Shown piece by piece: positions 55,983 through 64,000 of a DNA stretch of 64,000 nt. The notes under the pieces are model-generated. The model searched no databases, was not told the DNA's origin, and saw only the letters and a program-made list of their open reading frames with translations. Within the stretch, counting starts at the first letter, position 1. The number at the start of each line of letters is the position of its first letter. Position numbers and translations under genes: made by a program. Source of the DNA: Rhodocyclales bacterium GT-UBC (lineage in GTDB: Bacteria > Pseudomonadota > Gammaproteobacteria > Burkholderiales > Rhodocyclaceae); NCBI GenBank assembly GCA_003583745.1, contig QXPY01000002.1, positions 1 to 64,000 of the forward strand. Direction: 5' to 3'.

Positions 55983-56183
55983 TCAGCGCAAGTCGCTGTC
56001 GGGCAGCACATCTGACAGATCGTCGGGGTCGGCTTCTACCGGAATCCGGTAGCTTTCGTTAGCCCAAGCTCCCAGATCAATCTGCTTGCAGCGCTCCGAA
56101 CAAAAGGGGCGCCACGCATTCTCTGGCGACCAGAGCGACTCGCCGCGACATTGCGGGCAACGAACCGTGCGTGCCGTCGACAT
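55983..56183 (-). CDS. yacG: DNA gyrase inhibitor YacG
   Basis: A 66-residue zinc protein binding GyrB. Four cysteines appear as CPQC at about 9-12 and C-x3-C in [15 protein letters not shown]. Length is typical. It overlaps the zapD stop by one base, as in the conserved coaE-zapD-yacG string. Confidence 0.93.
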   Translation of the reverse strand: MSTARTVRCPQCRGESLWSPENAWRPFCSERCKQIDLGAWANESYRIPVEADPDDLSDVLPDSDLR

Positions 56184-56941
56184 CAGAGGTTGCAGAAGGT
56201 CAAGGAGAAACTGACATCGCGCTCGCAGCCCTTGGCCTTGATCTCCCCGGCCGGCGGCTTGGTAAAGCGGATATTGAGAAAATACTTGTTGGCGCTGACT
56301 TCCGGAATAGCCGGCTCTTCGGCATGCACAGAAACGCGAACCATCTGCGCCGCGGTTCCGCCGAGATTGAGCTGGAACTGCCCGTTACCTGCCGTGTGTT
56401 GCTTGGGGGCACCGCTTGAACGCAGCAGTCGCAGCACGATCGCAGCGGCATCGCGCAATGGATAGAGCGGCTTGGTCCAACCTTCGATGGCATCGCGCCG
56501 CACATCTGGCGTACGGTGCAACCACCAGTGGTAGGACGGCAAGTCGAATTCGCACACTCCGCCCGGAATAACTGCCCGACTCTTGATGCCCATCAGCCAA
56601 TCATTGTCGCGCAGATACTGCCCCATTTTGCCAGTCATGCTGAGGAGCGCAGCCGATGACTGCTCGATCTCGTAAAGCGCACCGGACAAGGCTTCTTCGG
56701 AAATATCGGGATTGTTCCGATAGGCGAGCAGGGTTTGGCGTTGCCGTTCAAGCTCCTGGATGAGGTCCATTTTGAGGTCGGCGCGCCCAGCCACTTCGAG
56801 AATCTCGAACAAGGTCACCAACGCCGTGTGGTGTTCGAGCTGACCATCGCTCTGGGCAAAGTAGGCCGTCTTTTCGAACAAATCCTCGAGACGCAACAGC
56901 GTACGGATGCGCTCGTTAAAAGGATATTCGTAGTTGATCAC
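56183..56941 (-). CDS. zapD: Cell division protein ZapD
   Basis: A 252-residue FtsZ-bundling protein, recognised by [21 protein letters not shown] at the N-terminus and a helical core with [12 protein letters not shown]. It crosslinks FtsZ filaments at midcell. It lies between coaE (60 bases) and yacG (1-base overlap). Confidence 0.93.
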   Translation of the reverse strand: MINYEYPFNERIRTLLRLEDLFEKTAYFAQSDGQLEHHTALVTLFEILEVAGRADLKMDLIQELERQRQTLLAYRNNPDISEEALSGALYEIEQSSAALLSMTGKMGQYLRDNDWLMGIKSRAVIPGGVCEFDLPSYHWWLHRTPDVRRDAIEGWTKPLYPLRDAAAIVLRLLRSSGAPKQHTAGNGQFQLNLGGTAAQMVRVSVHAEEPAIPEVSANKYFLNIRFTKPPAGEIKAKGCERDVSFSLTFCNL

Positions 56942-57001
56942 TCGACCTTGGGTCCAGAGAAGGGAAAATTGCTCTAATTCTGAGCTATTTGCAGCTAAAT
57001 C

Positions 57002-57625
57002 TCAACAGTTTGCTTTAGCTTTTTCTGACGATAGGCGTAGATATTTTTGATGCAATTTGCGCAATTGAGGCAAAAGTGCATCGCGACTCCCTTCATTGAG
57101 CACGACATCGTCGGCTGCCGCCAGCCTGACTTGACGACTGGCCTGGGCGGCCATGATCGCTCTCACCTCCGGTTCCGCCAGTCCGCTCCGCGCCATGACC
57201 CGAGCGATCTGTATGCTTTCCGGACAATCGACAACGACGACACGGTCGCAACGCTCCCGGTAGCTACCCGACTCAACCAGCAAGGGAACGGCCAGAATGA
57301 CGTAAGGAGAGCCTGCGCCACGCACCCGCTCGAGCGAAAGCTGCCGGATGAGCGGATGCAGGATCGCCTCCAGTTGTGCACGAGCGGCGGGGTCGGCAAA
57401 AACCCGGCGCCGCATGCTTCCCCGATCGAGCGCTCCGTGCACGTCCGCTACGGAAGGACCGAAAGCAGCCAGCAAGGCCGGCATGGCTGCGCCATCGGGC
57501 CGGGTCAATTCGTGGGCGATGGCGTCGGTGTCGACCAAAGTCGCCCCCTGAGCGACGAAAAGATCGGCTACCGTAGTCTTGCCACTACCAATCCCGCCGG
57601 TCAGCCCGACAACGAAGTCACTCAC
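57002..57625 (-). CDS. coaE: Dephospho-CoA kinase
   Basis: A 207-residue P-loop kinase that makes coenzyme A from dephospho-CoA. P-loop GLTGGIGSGKTT at the N-terminus, then DTDAIAHELT and the LID-type arginines (RDALLPQLRKLHQKYL). It overlaps the SPOR gene stop by four bases. In many relatives it follows pilD directly; here pilBCD is elsewhere. Confidence 0.94.
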   Translation of the reverse strand: MSDFVVGLTGGIGSGKTTVADLFVAQGATLVDTDAIAHELTRPDGAAMPALLAAFGPSVADVHGALDRGSMRRRVFADPAARAQLEAILHPLIRQLSLERVRGAGSPYVILAVPLLVESGSYRERCDRVVVVDCPESIQIARVMARSGLAEPEVRAIMAAQASRQVRLAAADDVVLNEGSRDALLPQLRKLHQKYLRLSSEKAKANC

Positions 57626-58347
57626 TTGCAGTCGACATTCGAAGCTTTTGGCAGGACAGTCCCCACCGCATCGAGCACGGCCTTCTTTTCTGGAGCCGGA
57701 CCATGGGCGTCTAGTGTCACGAAACTATCCTTGCCCGGACGAACATTCAAGCGCGCCGAACGAACGCCCCGCCCTTTCAACTCGGCCAGACGGTCCTGCC
57801 CGCCCTTCTCGCTGGAAAACACGCCCAATGAAATGGCAAAGCGATTCGGCCCAGACTCCTGGACGATGAAATAATCCGTGACACCAAGCTGCCGCAACTC
57901 GCCGGCCTTCTTCTCGGCCTCTTCCTTGCCCGGCAAGGGCGGGATGTAGACCCACCAGCCGCTGCCATCGCCGGCCACCGTCTTCTTGCTCAACTTGAAA
58001 TCGGGAAATTTCTCATTCAGCTTGCTCGACAACTTGCCCGCATCCGCCATCGACAGATGATCCCAGCGCAGGCAAATCTTCTCGACCACGGCAGGCGGAG
58101 AACTGGCCTCCACCGCAGGTGCGGCGGCAGGGCTTGCTGATTCCACCTCGGCCGGCGCGGCAACCACCGGCGGCTCCACCACCTTGATCGCTGGGGCCTC
58201 GCCGCGCGACACCAGGCGCATCTTTTCCGGCGCCACCTGTTGCGCGATGCGCTCGGCATCGGGATTGTCGGCATGGCCGAAATAGCCCGCACTGAAGGCG
58301 TAGAACAGCACATTGGCGAGAACAAGCAGGAAAACGAGCGCTTTCAC
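57622..58347 (-). CDS. SPOR-domain membrane protein
   Basis: A 241-residue bitopic protein: N-terminal transmembrane helix (about 3-21), Ala/Pro/Val-rich linker (about 35-90), and a C-terminal SPOR-like domain (WWVYIPPLPGKEEAEKKAGELRQLGVTDYFIVQ, FAISLGVFSSEKGGQDRLAELKGRGV). SPOR domains bind denuded glycan at division septa. It begins 4 bases after the TrpB2 gene stop and runs into coaE. Confidence 0.82.
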   Translation of the reverse strand: MKALVFLLVLANVLFYAFSAGYFGHADNPDAERIAQQVAPEKMRLVSRGEAPAIKVVEPPVVAAPAEVESASPAAAPAVEASSPPAVVEKICLRWDHLSMADAGKLSSKLNEKFPDFKLSKKTVAGDGSGWWVYIPPLPGKEEAEKKAGELRQLGVTDYFIVQESGPNRFAISLGVFSSEKGGQDRLAELKGRGVRSARLNVRPGKDSFVTLDAHGPAPEKKAVLDAVGTVLPKASNVDCK

Positions 58348-58351
58348 GAAC

Positions 58352-59716
58352 TTATCCGACCTTGGGCAAATGCTTCAGCGACTCGGCAATCGCTTCGGCC
58401 GGGTAGTCGTAGTCTTCGAGCTGACCCGAAAAATACTTGTCGTAGGATGCCATGTCGAAGTGGCCATGCCCGGTCAGGCTGAACAGGATGGTCTTGGCTT
58501 CGCCGGTCGCCTTGCACTTCAGCGCCTCGTCGATCGCCGCCCGGATGGCATGGCAGGACTCGGGGGCAGGAATGATGCCTTCGGCCCTGGCGAACTGCAC
58601 GCCGGCCTCGAAAGTCGCCACCTGCGGCACCGCCACCGCCTCGATCCGGCCTTCGTGCAGCAATTGCGACACCAGCGGCGAATCGCCGTGGTAGCGCAGC
58701 CCACCGGCATGAATGCCCGGCGGCATGAAGTCGTGACCGAGCGTGTACATGCGCATGATCGGTGTGTAGCCGGAAACGTCACCATAATCGTAGGCGTAAT
58801 GGCCCTTGGTCAAGGTCGGGCAGGAGGTCGGCTCGACCGCGACGCAGCGCAGCTTGGTCGCCCGTTTGTCGCCGGCGGCCTGGTCGGCCAGGAAGGGGAA
58901 GGCAATGCCGCCGAAGCTGGAGCCACCGCCGCAAGGCCCGAAGATCACATCGGGATAAAGACCGATCTTGTCGAACTGCTTCTTGGCTTCGAGACCGATC
59001 ACCGTCTGGTGCAGCAGCACGTGGTTGAGCACCGAACCAAGCGTGTAGCAGGTATTCGGATCGGCCGCCGCTTCCTCGACGGCTTCCGAAATCGCCAGAC
59101 CAAGGGAGCCCTGGTTGTTCGGATCGGCGGCCAAGGCGGCGCGTCCGGCATTGGTCAGATTGGTCGGGCTGGCAAAGACGTCGGCGCCCCAGGTCTGCAT
59201 CATCGAGCGGCGAAAAGGCTTCTGCTCGTAGCTGACCTTGACCATGAAGACGCGTACCGGCAGGCCAAACATCTGGCCGGCAAAGGCGATCGACGAGCCC
59301 CACTGGCCGGCGCCGGTTTCGGTGGTCAATTTCTTGGTGCCGGCCAGCTTGTTGTAGAAGGCCTGCGGCACGGCGGAATTGGGCTTGTGCGAACCGGCCG
59401 GCGAAACGCCTTCGTACTTGTAGAAAATCTTGGCCGGGGTACCCAGCGCCTGCTCCAGACGCAGCGCCCGACAGAGCGGAGCGGGACGCCACAAGGCGTA
59501 GATCTGGCGGACTTCTTCCGGAATCTCGATCCAGCGCTCGGCCGACATTTCCTGCTCGAGGATCGGCCCGGGGAAAATCGCCCCCATCTTTTCCGCCGGT
59601 ACCGGCTGGCCATCCGGCCCGAGCGGCGGCGCCGGCGGGTTGGGCATGTCAGCAACGACGTTGTACCAATGCTTGGGAATCTCTTCCTGATCGAGGTTGA
59701 TGCGTAGCGGTGTCAT
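58352..59716 (-). CDS. TrpB2-type tryptophan synthase beta-like enzyme
   Basis: A 454-residue PLP enzyme of the TrpB2 class, longer than canonical TrpB. PLP lysine K111 is in GSHKPNSA; the phosphate-binding loop is FGPCGGGSSFGG, and ETGAGQWGSS and SLTGHGHFDM are conserved. TrpB2 can make tryptophan from indole and serine without TrpA or act on phosphoserine. No trpA is nearby. The ATG at 59716 has GGGAGAG upstream. Confidence 0.9.
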   Translation of the reverse strand: MTPLRINLDQEEIPKHWYNVVADMPNPPAPPLGPDGQPVPAEKMGAIFPGPILEQEMSAERWIEIPEEVRQIYALWRPAPLCRALRLEQALGTPAKIFYKYEGVSPAGSHKPNSAVPQAFYNKLAGTKKLTTETGAGQWGSSIAFAGQMFGLPVRVFMVKVSYEQKPFRRSMMQTWGADVFASPTNLTNAGRAALAADPNNQGSLGLAISEAVEEAAADPNTCYTLGSVLNHVLLHQTVIGLEAKKQFDKIGLYPDVIFGPCGGGSSFGGIAFPFLADQAAGDKRATKLRCVAVEPTSCPTLTKGHYAYDYGDVSGYTPIMRMYTLGHDFMPPGIHAGGLRYHGDSPLVSQLLHEGRIEAVAVPQVATFEAGVQFARAEGIIPAPESCHAIRAAIDEALKCKATGEAKTILFSLTGHGHFDMASYDKYFSGQLEDYDYPAEAIAESLKHLPKVG

Positions 59717-59880
59717 ATTGTCTCTCCCTGATATCTTGTTCCGCGAAGGCGGTAAATTACTCCAAAACCCCACCTCGACCAAGGCCGGGTAGCCAACACG
59801 GGCATTTCCCGACACCGTCGCGCAGCACAATATTCGACGCCAGCAGTTAAAGTACGGCCTGCACGAATGACCAGCCCGCC

Positions 59881-60441
59881 ATGACTCAACCCGCCCTTCA
59901 ACATCACGCACTGCTTTGCCATCCGAGCGCCCGATTTCCATCGGTCATCGATGTGACGTCAGGCGCGGAATTTGCGCCTGACGGCCAACTCGAGTTGCAT
60001 TACCGGGTCAAAACCGCCCCTACCCTGCTGGCACTTCCGGCCGCCCAGGCGCCCGGCCCCTGCGATGGCCTGTGGCAGCACACCTGCTGCGAAGCCTTCA
60101 TTGCCGGCGAAGGGCAAGCGGGATACCACGAATTCAACCTGTCGCCGTCCGGACAATGGGCGGCCTACCGCTTCGCCGCCTACCGCCAGCGTAGCGATAA
60201 TCCCTTGCCCGCTGGCGAGCCGCAGATTCATTTCCTGCCTGCTACCGACGGTTTCACGCTGACTGCCCGGTTACCGAAGGCCTGGCTACCGGCCAGCCGC
60301 CGCCTGCAACTCGGCCTGACTGTCGTCATCGAGGACGCAGAAGGCAGCAAGACCTACTGGGCGCTCAGCCATGCCGGCGAGCAAGCCGACTTCCACCTGC
60401 GTCAGAGCTTTGTGCTGACCTTGACTCCAGATACGCCATGA
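59881..60441 (+). CDS. DOMON-like domain protein
   Basis: A 186-residue protein with a beta-sandwich pattern of the DOMON-like group (LELHYRVKTAP, LWQHTCCEAFIAGEGQAGYHEFNLSPSGQWAAYRFAAYR, FTLTARLPKAWLP). Related domains bind sugars or haem. No signal peptide is visible. It overlaps the NamZ-like gene by four bases, so the pair is likely coupled; both may act on carbohydrate-like ligands in the cytoplasm. Confidence 0.78.
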   Translation: MTQPALQHHALLCHPSARFPSVIDVTSGAEFAPDGQLELHYRVKTAPTLLALPAAQAPGPCDGLWQHTCCEAFIAGEGQAGYHEFNLSPSGQWAAYRFAAYRQRSDNPLPAGEPQIHFLPATDGFTLTARLPKAWLPASRRLQLGLTVVIEDAEGSKTYWALSHAGEQADFHLRQSFVLTLTPDTP

Positions 60442-61664
60442 CCCAAAAAATCCTGTTCGGCATCGACCGCCTGCTTGCCGACCCTGAACTGCGCCGCCCG
60501 CTGGCCGGCCGCCGCGTCGCCCTGCTCGCCCACCCGGCCTCGGTCACCGCCGACCTGACACACTCGCTCGACGCGCTGGCCGCGCTGCCCGATCTTCGCC
60601 TGAGCGCCGCCTTCGGCCCGCAACACGGCTTGCGCGGCGACAAGCAGGACAACATGGTCGAATCGCCGGACTTCCTCGATCCGCAGCTCGGCATCCCGGT
60701 ATTCAGTCTGTACGGCGAAGTCCGCCGGCCGACGGCGGCGATGATGGACAGCTTCGACGTGCTGCTGGTCGACCTGCAGGATCTCGGCTGCCGCATCTAC
60801 ACCTTCATCACGACGCTGCGCTACGTGCTGGAGGCGGCGGCAGAGCACGGCAAATCGGTCTGGGTGCTCGACCGCCCCAACCCCGCCGGCCGGCCGATCG
60901 AGGGGCTGAGCCTGCGCGACGGCTGGGAAAGTTTCGTCGGTGCCGGCCCGATGCCCATGCGCCATGGGCTGACCATGGGCGAACTCGGGCATTGGTTCAT
61001 CGCCACGCTGCAACTCGATGTCGATTACCGGGTCATCACCATGCAGGGCTGGCAACCGGAAGCCGCGCCGGGCTACGGCTGGCCGCTGGGTGAGCGGACC
61101 TGGATCAACCCCAGCCCGAATGCGCCCAACCTGTGGATGGCCCGCGCCTACGCCGGCACCGTGATGCTCGAAGGGACGACCCTGAGCGAAGGGCGCGGCA
61201 CCACCCGGCCGCTGGAGCTGTTCGGGGCGCCGGATATCGAAGCCCGTGCCGTACTGGCCGAAATGCGCCGCTTCGCCGCCGCCAGCGCAGAACACTGGCT
61301 GGCCGGCTGCACCTTGCGCGAAATCTGGTTCGAACCAACCTTCCACAAGCATGCCGGCAAGCTGTGCAACGGCCTGCAGATCCACGTCGAAGATGGCCGC
61401 TACCAACACGCCGCCTTCCTGCCCTGGCGCCTGCAGGCGCTGGCCTTCAAGGCAATTCGCCGGCTTTACCCGGACTACCCGCTGTGGCGCGACTTCGCTT
61501 ACGAGTACGAACACGACCGCCTGGCCATCGATCTGATCAATGGCTCGCCGCTCTTGCGCGAATGGGTGGACGACCCGGACAGCCCCGCCGCCGTACTTGA
61601 GGTTATGGCAAAAAGTGACGAAGCCAGCTGGCAGAAGACGGTACGCCCTTTCCTGCTCTATTGA
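60438..61664 (+). CDS. NamZ-family (DUF1343) exo-N-acetylmuramidase-like protein
   Basis: A 408-residue protein of the DUF1343/GH171 family: LLAHPASVTADLTHSLDAL, FGPQHGLRGDKQDNM, DVLLVDLQDLGCRIYTFITTL, VLDRPNPAGRPIEG and NLWMARAYAGTVMLEGTTLSEGRGTTRP. NamZ releases terminal N-acetylmuramic acid from muropeptides. No signal peptide is seen, so it may act in cytoplasmic wall recycling, unlike secreted homologues. Confidence 0.85.
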   Translation: MTQKILFGIDRLLADPELRRPLAGRRVALLAHPASVTADLTHSLDALAALPDLRLSAAFGPQHGLRGDKQDNMVESPDFLDPQLGIPVFSLYGEVRRPTAAMMDSFDVLLVDLQDLGCRIYTFITTLRYVLEAAAEHGKSVWVLDRPNPAGRPIEGLSLRDGWESFVGAGPMPMRHGLTMGELGHWFIATLQLDVDYRVITMQGWQPEAAPGYGWPLGERTWINPSPNAPNLWMARAYAGTVMLEGTTLSEGRGTTRPLELFGAPDIEARAVLAEMRRFAAASAEHWLAGCTLREIWFEPTFHKHAGKLCNGLQIHVEDGRYQHAAFLPWRLQALAFKAIRRLYPDYPLWRDFAYEYEHDRLAIDLINGSPLLREWVDDPDSPAAVLEVMAKSDEASWQKTVRPFLLY

Positions 61665-61756
61665 CCAAAAACTCCGGCACCAAAATTCATCAAAAATGAT
61701 GCAAAGGCCAAACTTTAGGTTAACGTTGTCTCCGAGTCGCCCAACAAGGAGACAAC

Positions 61757-63406
61757 ATGAACCTGCAAATCAGGCAAAAACTGCTGATCCTGGTCGCCAT
61801 TGCCGTCATGGCCCTGGTTGGCGCCAGCCTCTTTTCCTTCGTTCAGGCCAGCCGCCTGACCCGGCAACTCAACGAAGCGATTGATACACACGCAACGGTG
61901 ACCCAGGCGGTCGATTCGGCCCGGGCCGCCCAGGTCGCTTTCAAGACCCAGGTTCAGGAATGGAAGAACATCCTGCTCCGCGGCAAGAACCCCGAGGCGT
62001 TCGACAAGCACTTGGCCGGCTTCGGACACGAAGAAGCAGCCGTCCGCAAGCATCTGGAAAACGTCCGCGTTGCGCTGACCCGGCTCGGCATGGAAAAGCG
62101 TCTCGATATCGCTCAGATCGCCGCCACCTTCGATACGCTGGGCCCGGCCTACCGCGAAGCCCTGAAGCAATACGACCGGGCCGCCCCCGATCCGGCAGCC
62201 ACCGTAGACAAACTGGTACGCGGCATCGACCGTGCCCCGACCCAGGCCATCGACACGCTGATTCAGGAGATGGAGAAGCTGACGACGGAACAAAACGTTC
62301 AGGAAAAGAAGGAGGCCGAAGAGATTTATGCTGCGGTCAAGGTCGGCCTGCTGGTCTTCGCCATCGGAGCTATCGCAATCCTTTCCCTGTTCGCCTTTGC
62401 CATCATCCGCTCGATCACCCGCCCCCTCGAAGGCCTTGAGCAGACCATGCAGGGCATCGCCAGTTCGGGCGACCTGACGCGCCGGGCTGACAATCAGCGT
62501 GGCGACGAGATCGGTCGCATGGCCACCGCCTTCAACCAGATGATGACGCAACTGCAGACCTTGATCGGTGAAGTGCAGCGCTCAAGCAGCCAGGTTGCCA
62601 GCGCCGCCGAACAACTCTCCGGCGCATCGACCGCGCTGGCCGAGGTTTCCGAACAGCAATCGAGCGCCGTTTCAGGGAGTGCCGCAGCAATCGAACAACT
62701 GACCGTTGCCATCGCCTCGGTTTCCGACACCGCCGGCGATGTGCAGGCGCAGGCCCGCGAAAGCGCCAGCCGCAGCGCCGACGGTTCGCAGAAGGTGTCG
62801 CAACTGACCGGCGAAATCGGGCAAATACAGGCCAACATGGCGAATATTTCGGCCAAGGTGACCGAATTCATCGCCAGCACCCGGGCCATTACCAACATGA
62901 CTCAGGAAGTACGCGACATTGCCGACCAGACCAACCTGCTCGCCTTGAACGCTGCCATCGAGGCCGCGCGGGCCGGCGAAGCCGGACGCGGCTTCGCCGT
63001 GGTCGCCGACGAAGTGCGCAAGCTGGCCGAAAAGTCCGGGAAATCCGCCGGTGAAATCGACACGGTGACCCATTCCATCGTCGCCCAGTCAGCTGCCGTT
63101 CAGGAAGCCATCCTGGCCGGCGAACAGGCGATATCGGCCAGCAGCCTGCTGGCCGGACAGGTCGAAGGCGCCCTGCGCTCCTCGCAAACCTCGGTCGAAC
63201 AATCAACGCATGGGGTGGCCGAAATCAGCAACTCGGTCGGCGAACAGCGCGTCGCCTCGACCGAAATTGCCCAAAGCATGGAACGCATTGCCAACATGGT
63301 CGAGGAAACCAGCGCCAATGCCCAGCAAATCAGCCAGGCCAGCACCGACCTGAAACAGCTCTCGGTCACGCTCAAACTGGCAGTGGCCGACTTCCACGTC
63401 GCCTGA
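61757..63406 (+). CDS. Methyl-accepting chemotaxis protein
   Basis: A 549-residue receptor: transmembrane helix 1 (about 9-29), a periplasmic four-helix-type sensor (about 30-195), helix 2 (about 198-218), HAMP, and a cytoplasmic coiled coil with the CheA/CheW-binding hairpin ([22 protein letters not shown], about 384-420). No C-terminal CheR pentapeptide. Ligand unknown. AAGGAG precedes the ATG; no sigma28 promoter was found. Confidence 0.92.
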   Translation: MNLQIRQKLLILVAIAVMALVGASLFSFVQASRLTRQLNEAIDTHATVTQAVDSARAAQVAFKTQVQEWKNILLRGKNPEAFDKHLAGFGHEEAAVRKHLENVRVALTRLGMEKRLDIAQIAATFDTLGPAYREALKQYDRAAPDPAATVDKLVRGIDRAPTQAIDTLIQEMEKLTTEQNVQEKKEAEEIYAAVKVGLLVFAIGAIAILSLFAFAIIRSITRPLEGLEQTMQGIASSGDLTRRADNQRGDEIGRMATAFNQMMTQLQTLIGEVQRSSSQVASAAEQLSGASTALAEVSEQQSSAVSGSAAAIEQLTVAIASVSDTAGDVQAQARESASRSADGSQKVSQLTGEIGQIQANMANISAKVTEFIASTRAITNMTQEVRDIADQTNLLALNAAIEAARAGEAGRGFAVVADEVRKLAEKSGKSAGEIDTVTHSIVAQSAAVQEAILAGEQAISASSLLAGQVEGALRSSQTSVEQSTHGVAEISNSVGEQRVASTEIAQSMERIANMVEETSANAQQISQASTDLKQLSVTLKLAVADFHVA

Positions 63407-63420
63407 ACGAGAAAAGGAAT

Positions 63421-63441
63421 AGAGCCGGTCCAGCCGGCTCT
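63421..63441. terminator. Terminator between the chemoreceptor and LoiP genes
   Basis: AGAGCCGG, 5-base loop, CCGGCTCT, then ATTCTTT. Serves the chemoreceptor gene; on the other strand it is followed by ATTCC and would be weaker. Confidence 0.7.
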
Positions 63442-63469
63442 ATTCTTTCAATCCAGTTGTGACCGGAGT

Positions 63470-64000
63470 TTATTTCTTGGCGGCGATACGCTCGTTGATG
63501 TGCTTGGCCCGCTCGCTGGAGGCGGGATGCGAGCTGAACATGCTGCTGCTGTCGCCCAACTTGGCCAGTTTCTCAAACGCGGTCACCAGCCCTTCACGCT
63601 TGAATTTGCCGGCCGTCAGCAAGTCGAAGGAGTAATCGTCGGCATTGCTTTCCTGGGCCTGTGAGAACTGAGCGTTAACCAACTTTTCCGCCAGATCGCC
63701 AAGCTGGGAATTGCTCAGTGCCGCCACCGCCGAGTTGCCGGCCGAAGCTGCAGCCTGACGCGCGGCCGATGCCGCGTAGGCAGTCTGCATCGCAGCCTTG
63801 GCATGGCCAAGCGCGACGTGGCCGATTTCATGGCCAATCACGCCACGCACCTCGTCATCATTCATCATTGCCATCAAACCGCTGTAGACACGGACACAGC
63901 CATTGTTCATCGCCCAGGCATTGACGTCCTTGGTCAGATAGACCTTGTAGTTGATGCTCACGCCATTGACGGCAGCCGGCATGCCTTTGATGATCTTGGC
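63470..64000 (-). CDS. loiP: M48 metalloprotease, LoiP (YggG) type, 5' end cut
   Basis: The visible part (177 codons) is the catalytic domain of an M48 zinc protease. The zinc motif is GHEIGHVALGH, the third ligand is in AQESNADDYSFD, and the C-terminus SSMFSSHPASSERAKHI matches E. coli LoiP. The frame continues in-frame beyond 64000, so the lipoprotein signal is missing from the window; the ATG at 63982 is internal. LoiP works at the outer membrane with BepA-like quality control. Confidence 0.85.
   Translation of the reverse strand, partial: AKIIKGMPAAVNGVSINYKVYLTKDVNAWAMNNGCVRVYSGLMAMMNDDEVRGVIGHEIGHVALGHAKAAMQTAYAASAARQAAASAGNSAVAALSNSQLGDLAEKLVNAQFSQAQESNADDYSFDLLTAGKFKREGLVTAFEKLAKLGDSSSMFSSHPASSERAKHINERIAAKK

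Noticed and set aside
61670-61756. Possible sigma28 promoter for the chemoreceptor
   Set aside because: No TAAA-N15-GCCGATAA-like pair was found in the leader.

Overview
The window looks like the chromosome of a betaproteobacterium of the order Rhodocyclales, close to Dechloromonas, Azonexus or Zoogloea. This is inferred from remembered protein similarity and gene order, with no database search. Supporting signs are the type of Coq7, the ErpA-bactofilin-DUF6776 and GlyA-NrdR-RibD gene strings, PEP-CTERM secreted proteins, TakP-like TRAP binding proteins and a dihaem cytochrome c4. Most of the window is dense core chromosome. Neighbouring genes often overlap by 1-13 bases, and terminators separate the operons.

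Layout. 1-1350: a consensus promoter pointing out of the left edge (probably an rRNA operon), then two decayed insertion-sequence relics (IS5 type and IS481 type) with ten-base G and C runs. 1451-3978: erpA, bactofilin, a DUF6776 gene, and rpsI-rplM behind a perfect sigma70 promoter. 4009-11156: an orphan terminator (possible small RNA), OsmC, coq7, a CNP1-like gene, rppH, proS with a lytic transglycosylase, ffh and a CcsA/YpjD-type membrane protein. 11166-20335: a CorC-like protein, pilB-pilC-pilD, FmdB, DUF502, aspS, a secreted RNase Sa-type ribonuclease with a barstar inhibitor, and nudB. 20362-27817: a sigma32-controlled small heat-shock gene, argB, a HAD phosphatase, slmA, hemB, engB, cytochrome c4, CBS and HDOD signalling genes, and an msrQ without msrP. 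27818-33928: bioC-bioB, comF, trmL, gpsA, an SH3 protein, secB, grxC, a rhodanese and a three-cysteine ArsR repressor.

34090-41656 holds an EnvC-like factor with a C-terminal protease, moeB, ribD-nrdR-glyA and a histidine phosphatase. 41762-46887 is a TRAP transporter with one membrane pair and two near-identical binding proteins, separated by dps. 46888-52880 is the region richest in regulation. It has a PEP-CTERM protein with a sigma54-like promoter, a secreted phytase-like PEP-CTERM protein behind a good PhoB box, a tandem glycine riboswitch ahead of a glycine-transporter-family gene, and amtB with NtrC boxes and a sigma54 promoter. 52867-64000 carries mltA, a DUF815 ATPase, a MutT-ThiE fusion, yacG-zapD-coaE-SPOR, a TrpB2-type enzyme, a DOMON-like/NamZ pair, a chemoreceptor, and the 3' part of a LoiP-type metalloprotease cut by the right edge.

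No CRISPR array, prophage, complete mobile element, tRNA or rRNA gene was recognised. No wholly new multi-gene system is evident. The observations most worth checking are the PhoB-linked and sigma54-linked PEP-CTERM genes, the RNase/barstar pair, the ArsR/rhodanese sulfur module, the duplicated TRAP binding proteins, the amtB control region, and the hairpin at the heat-shock gene transcription start.
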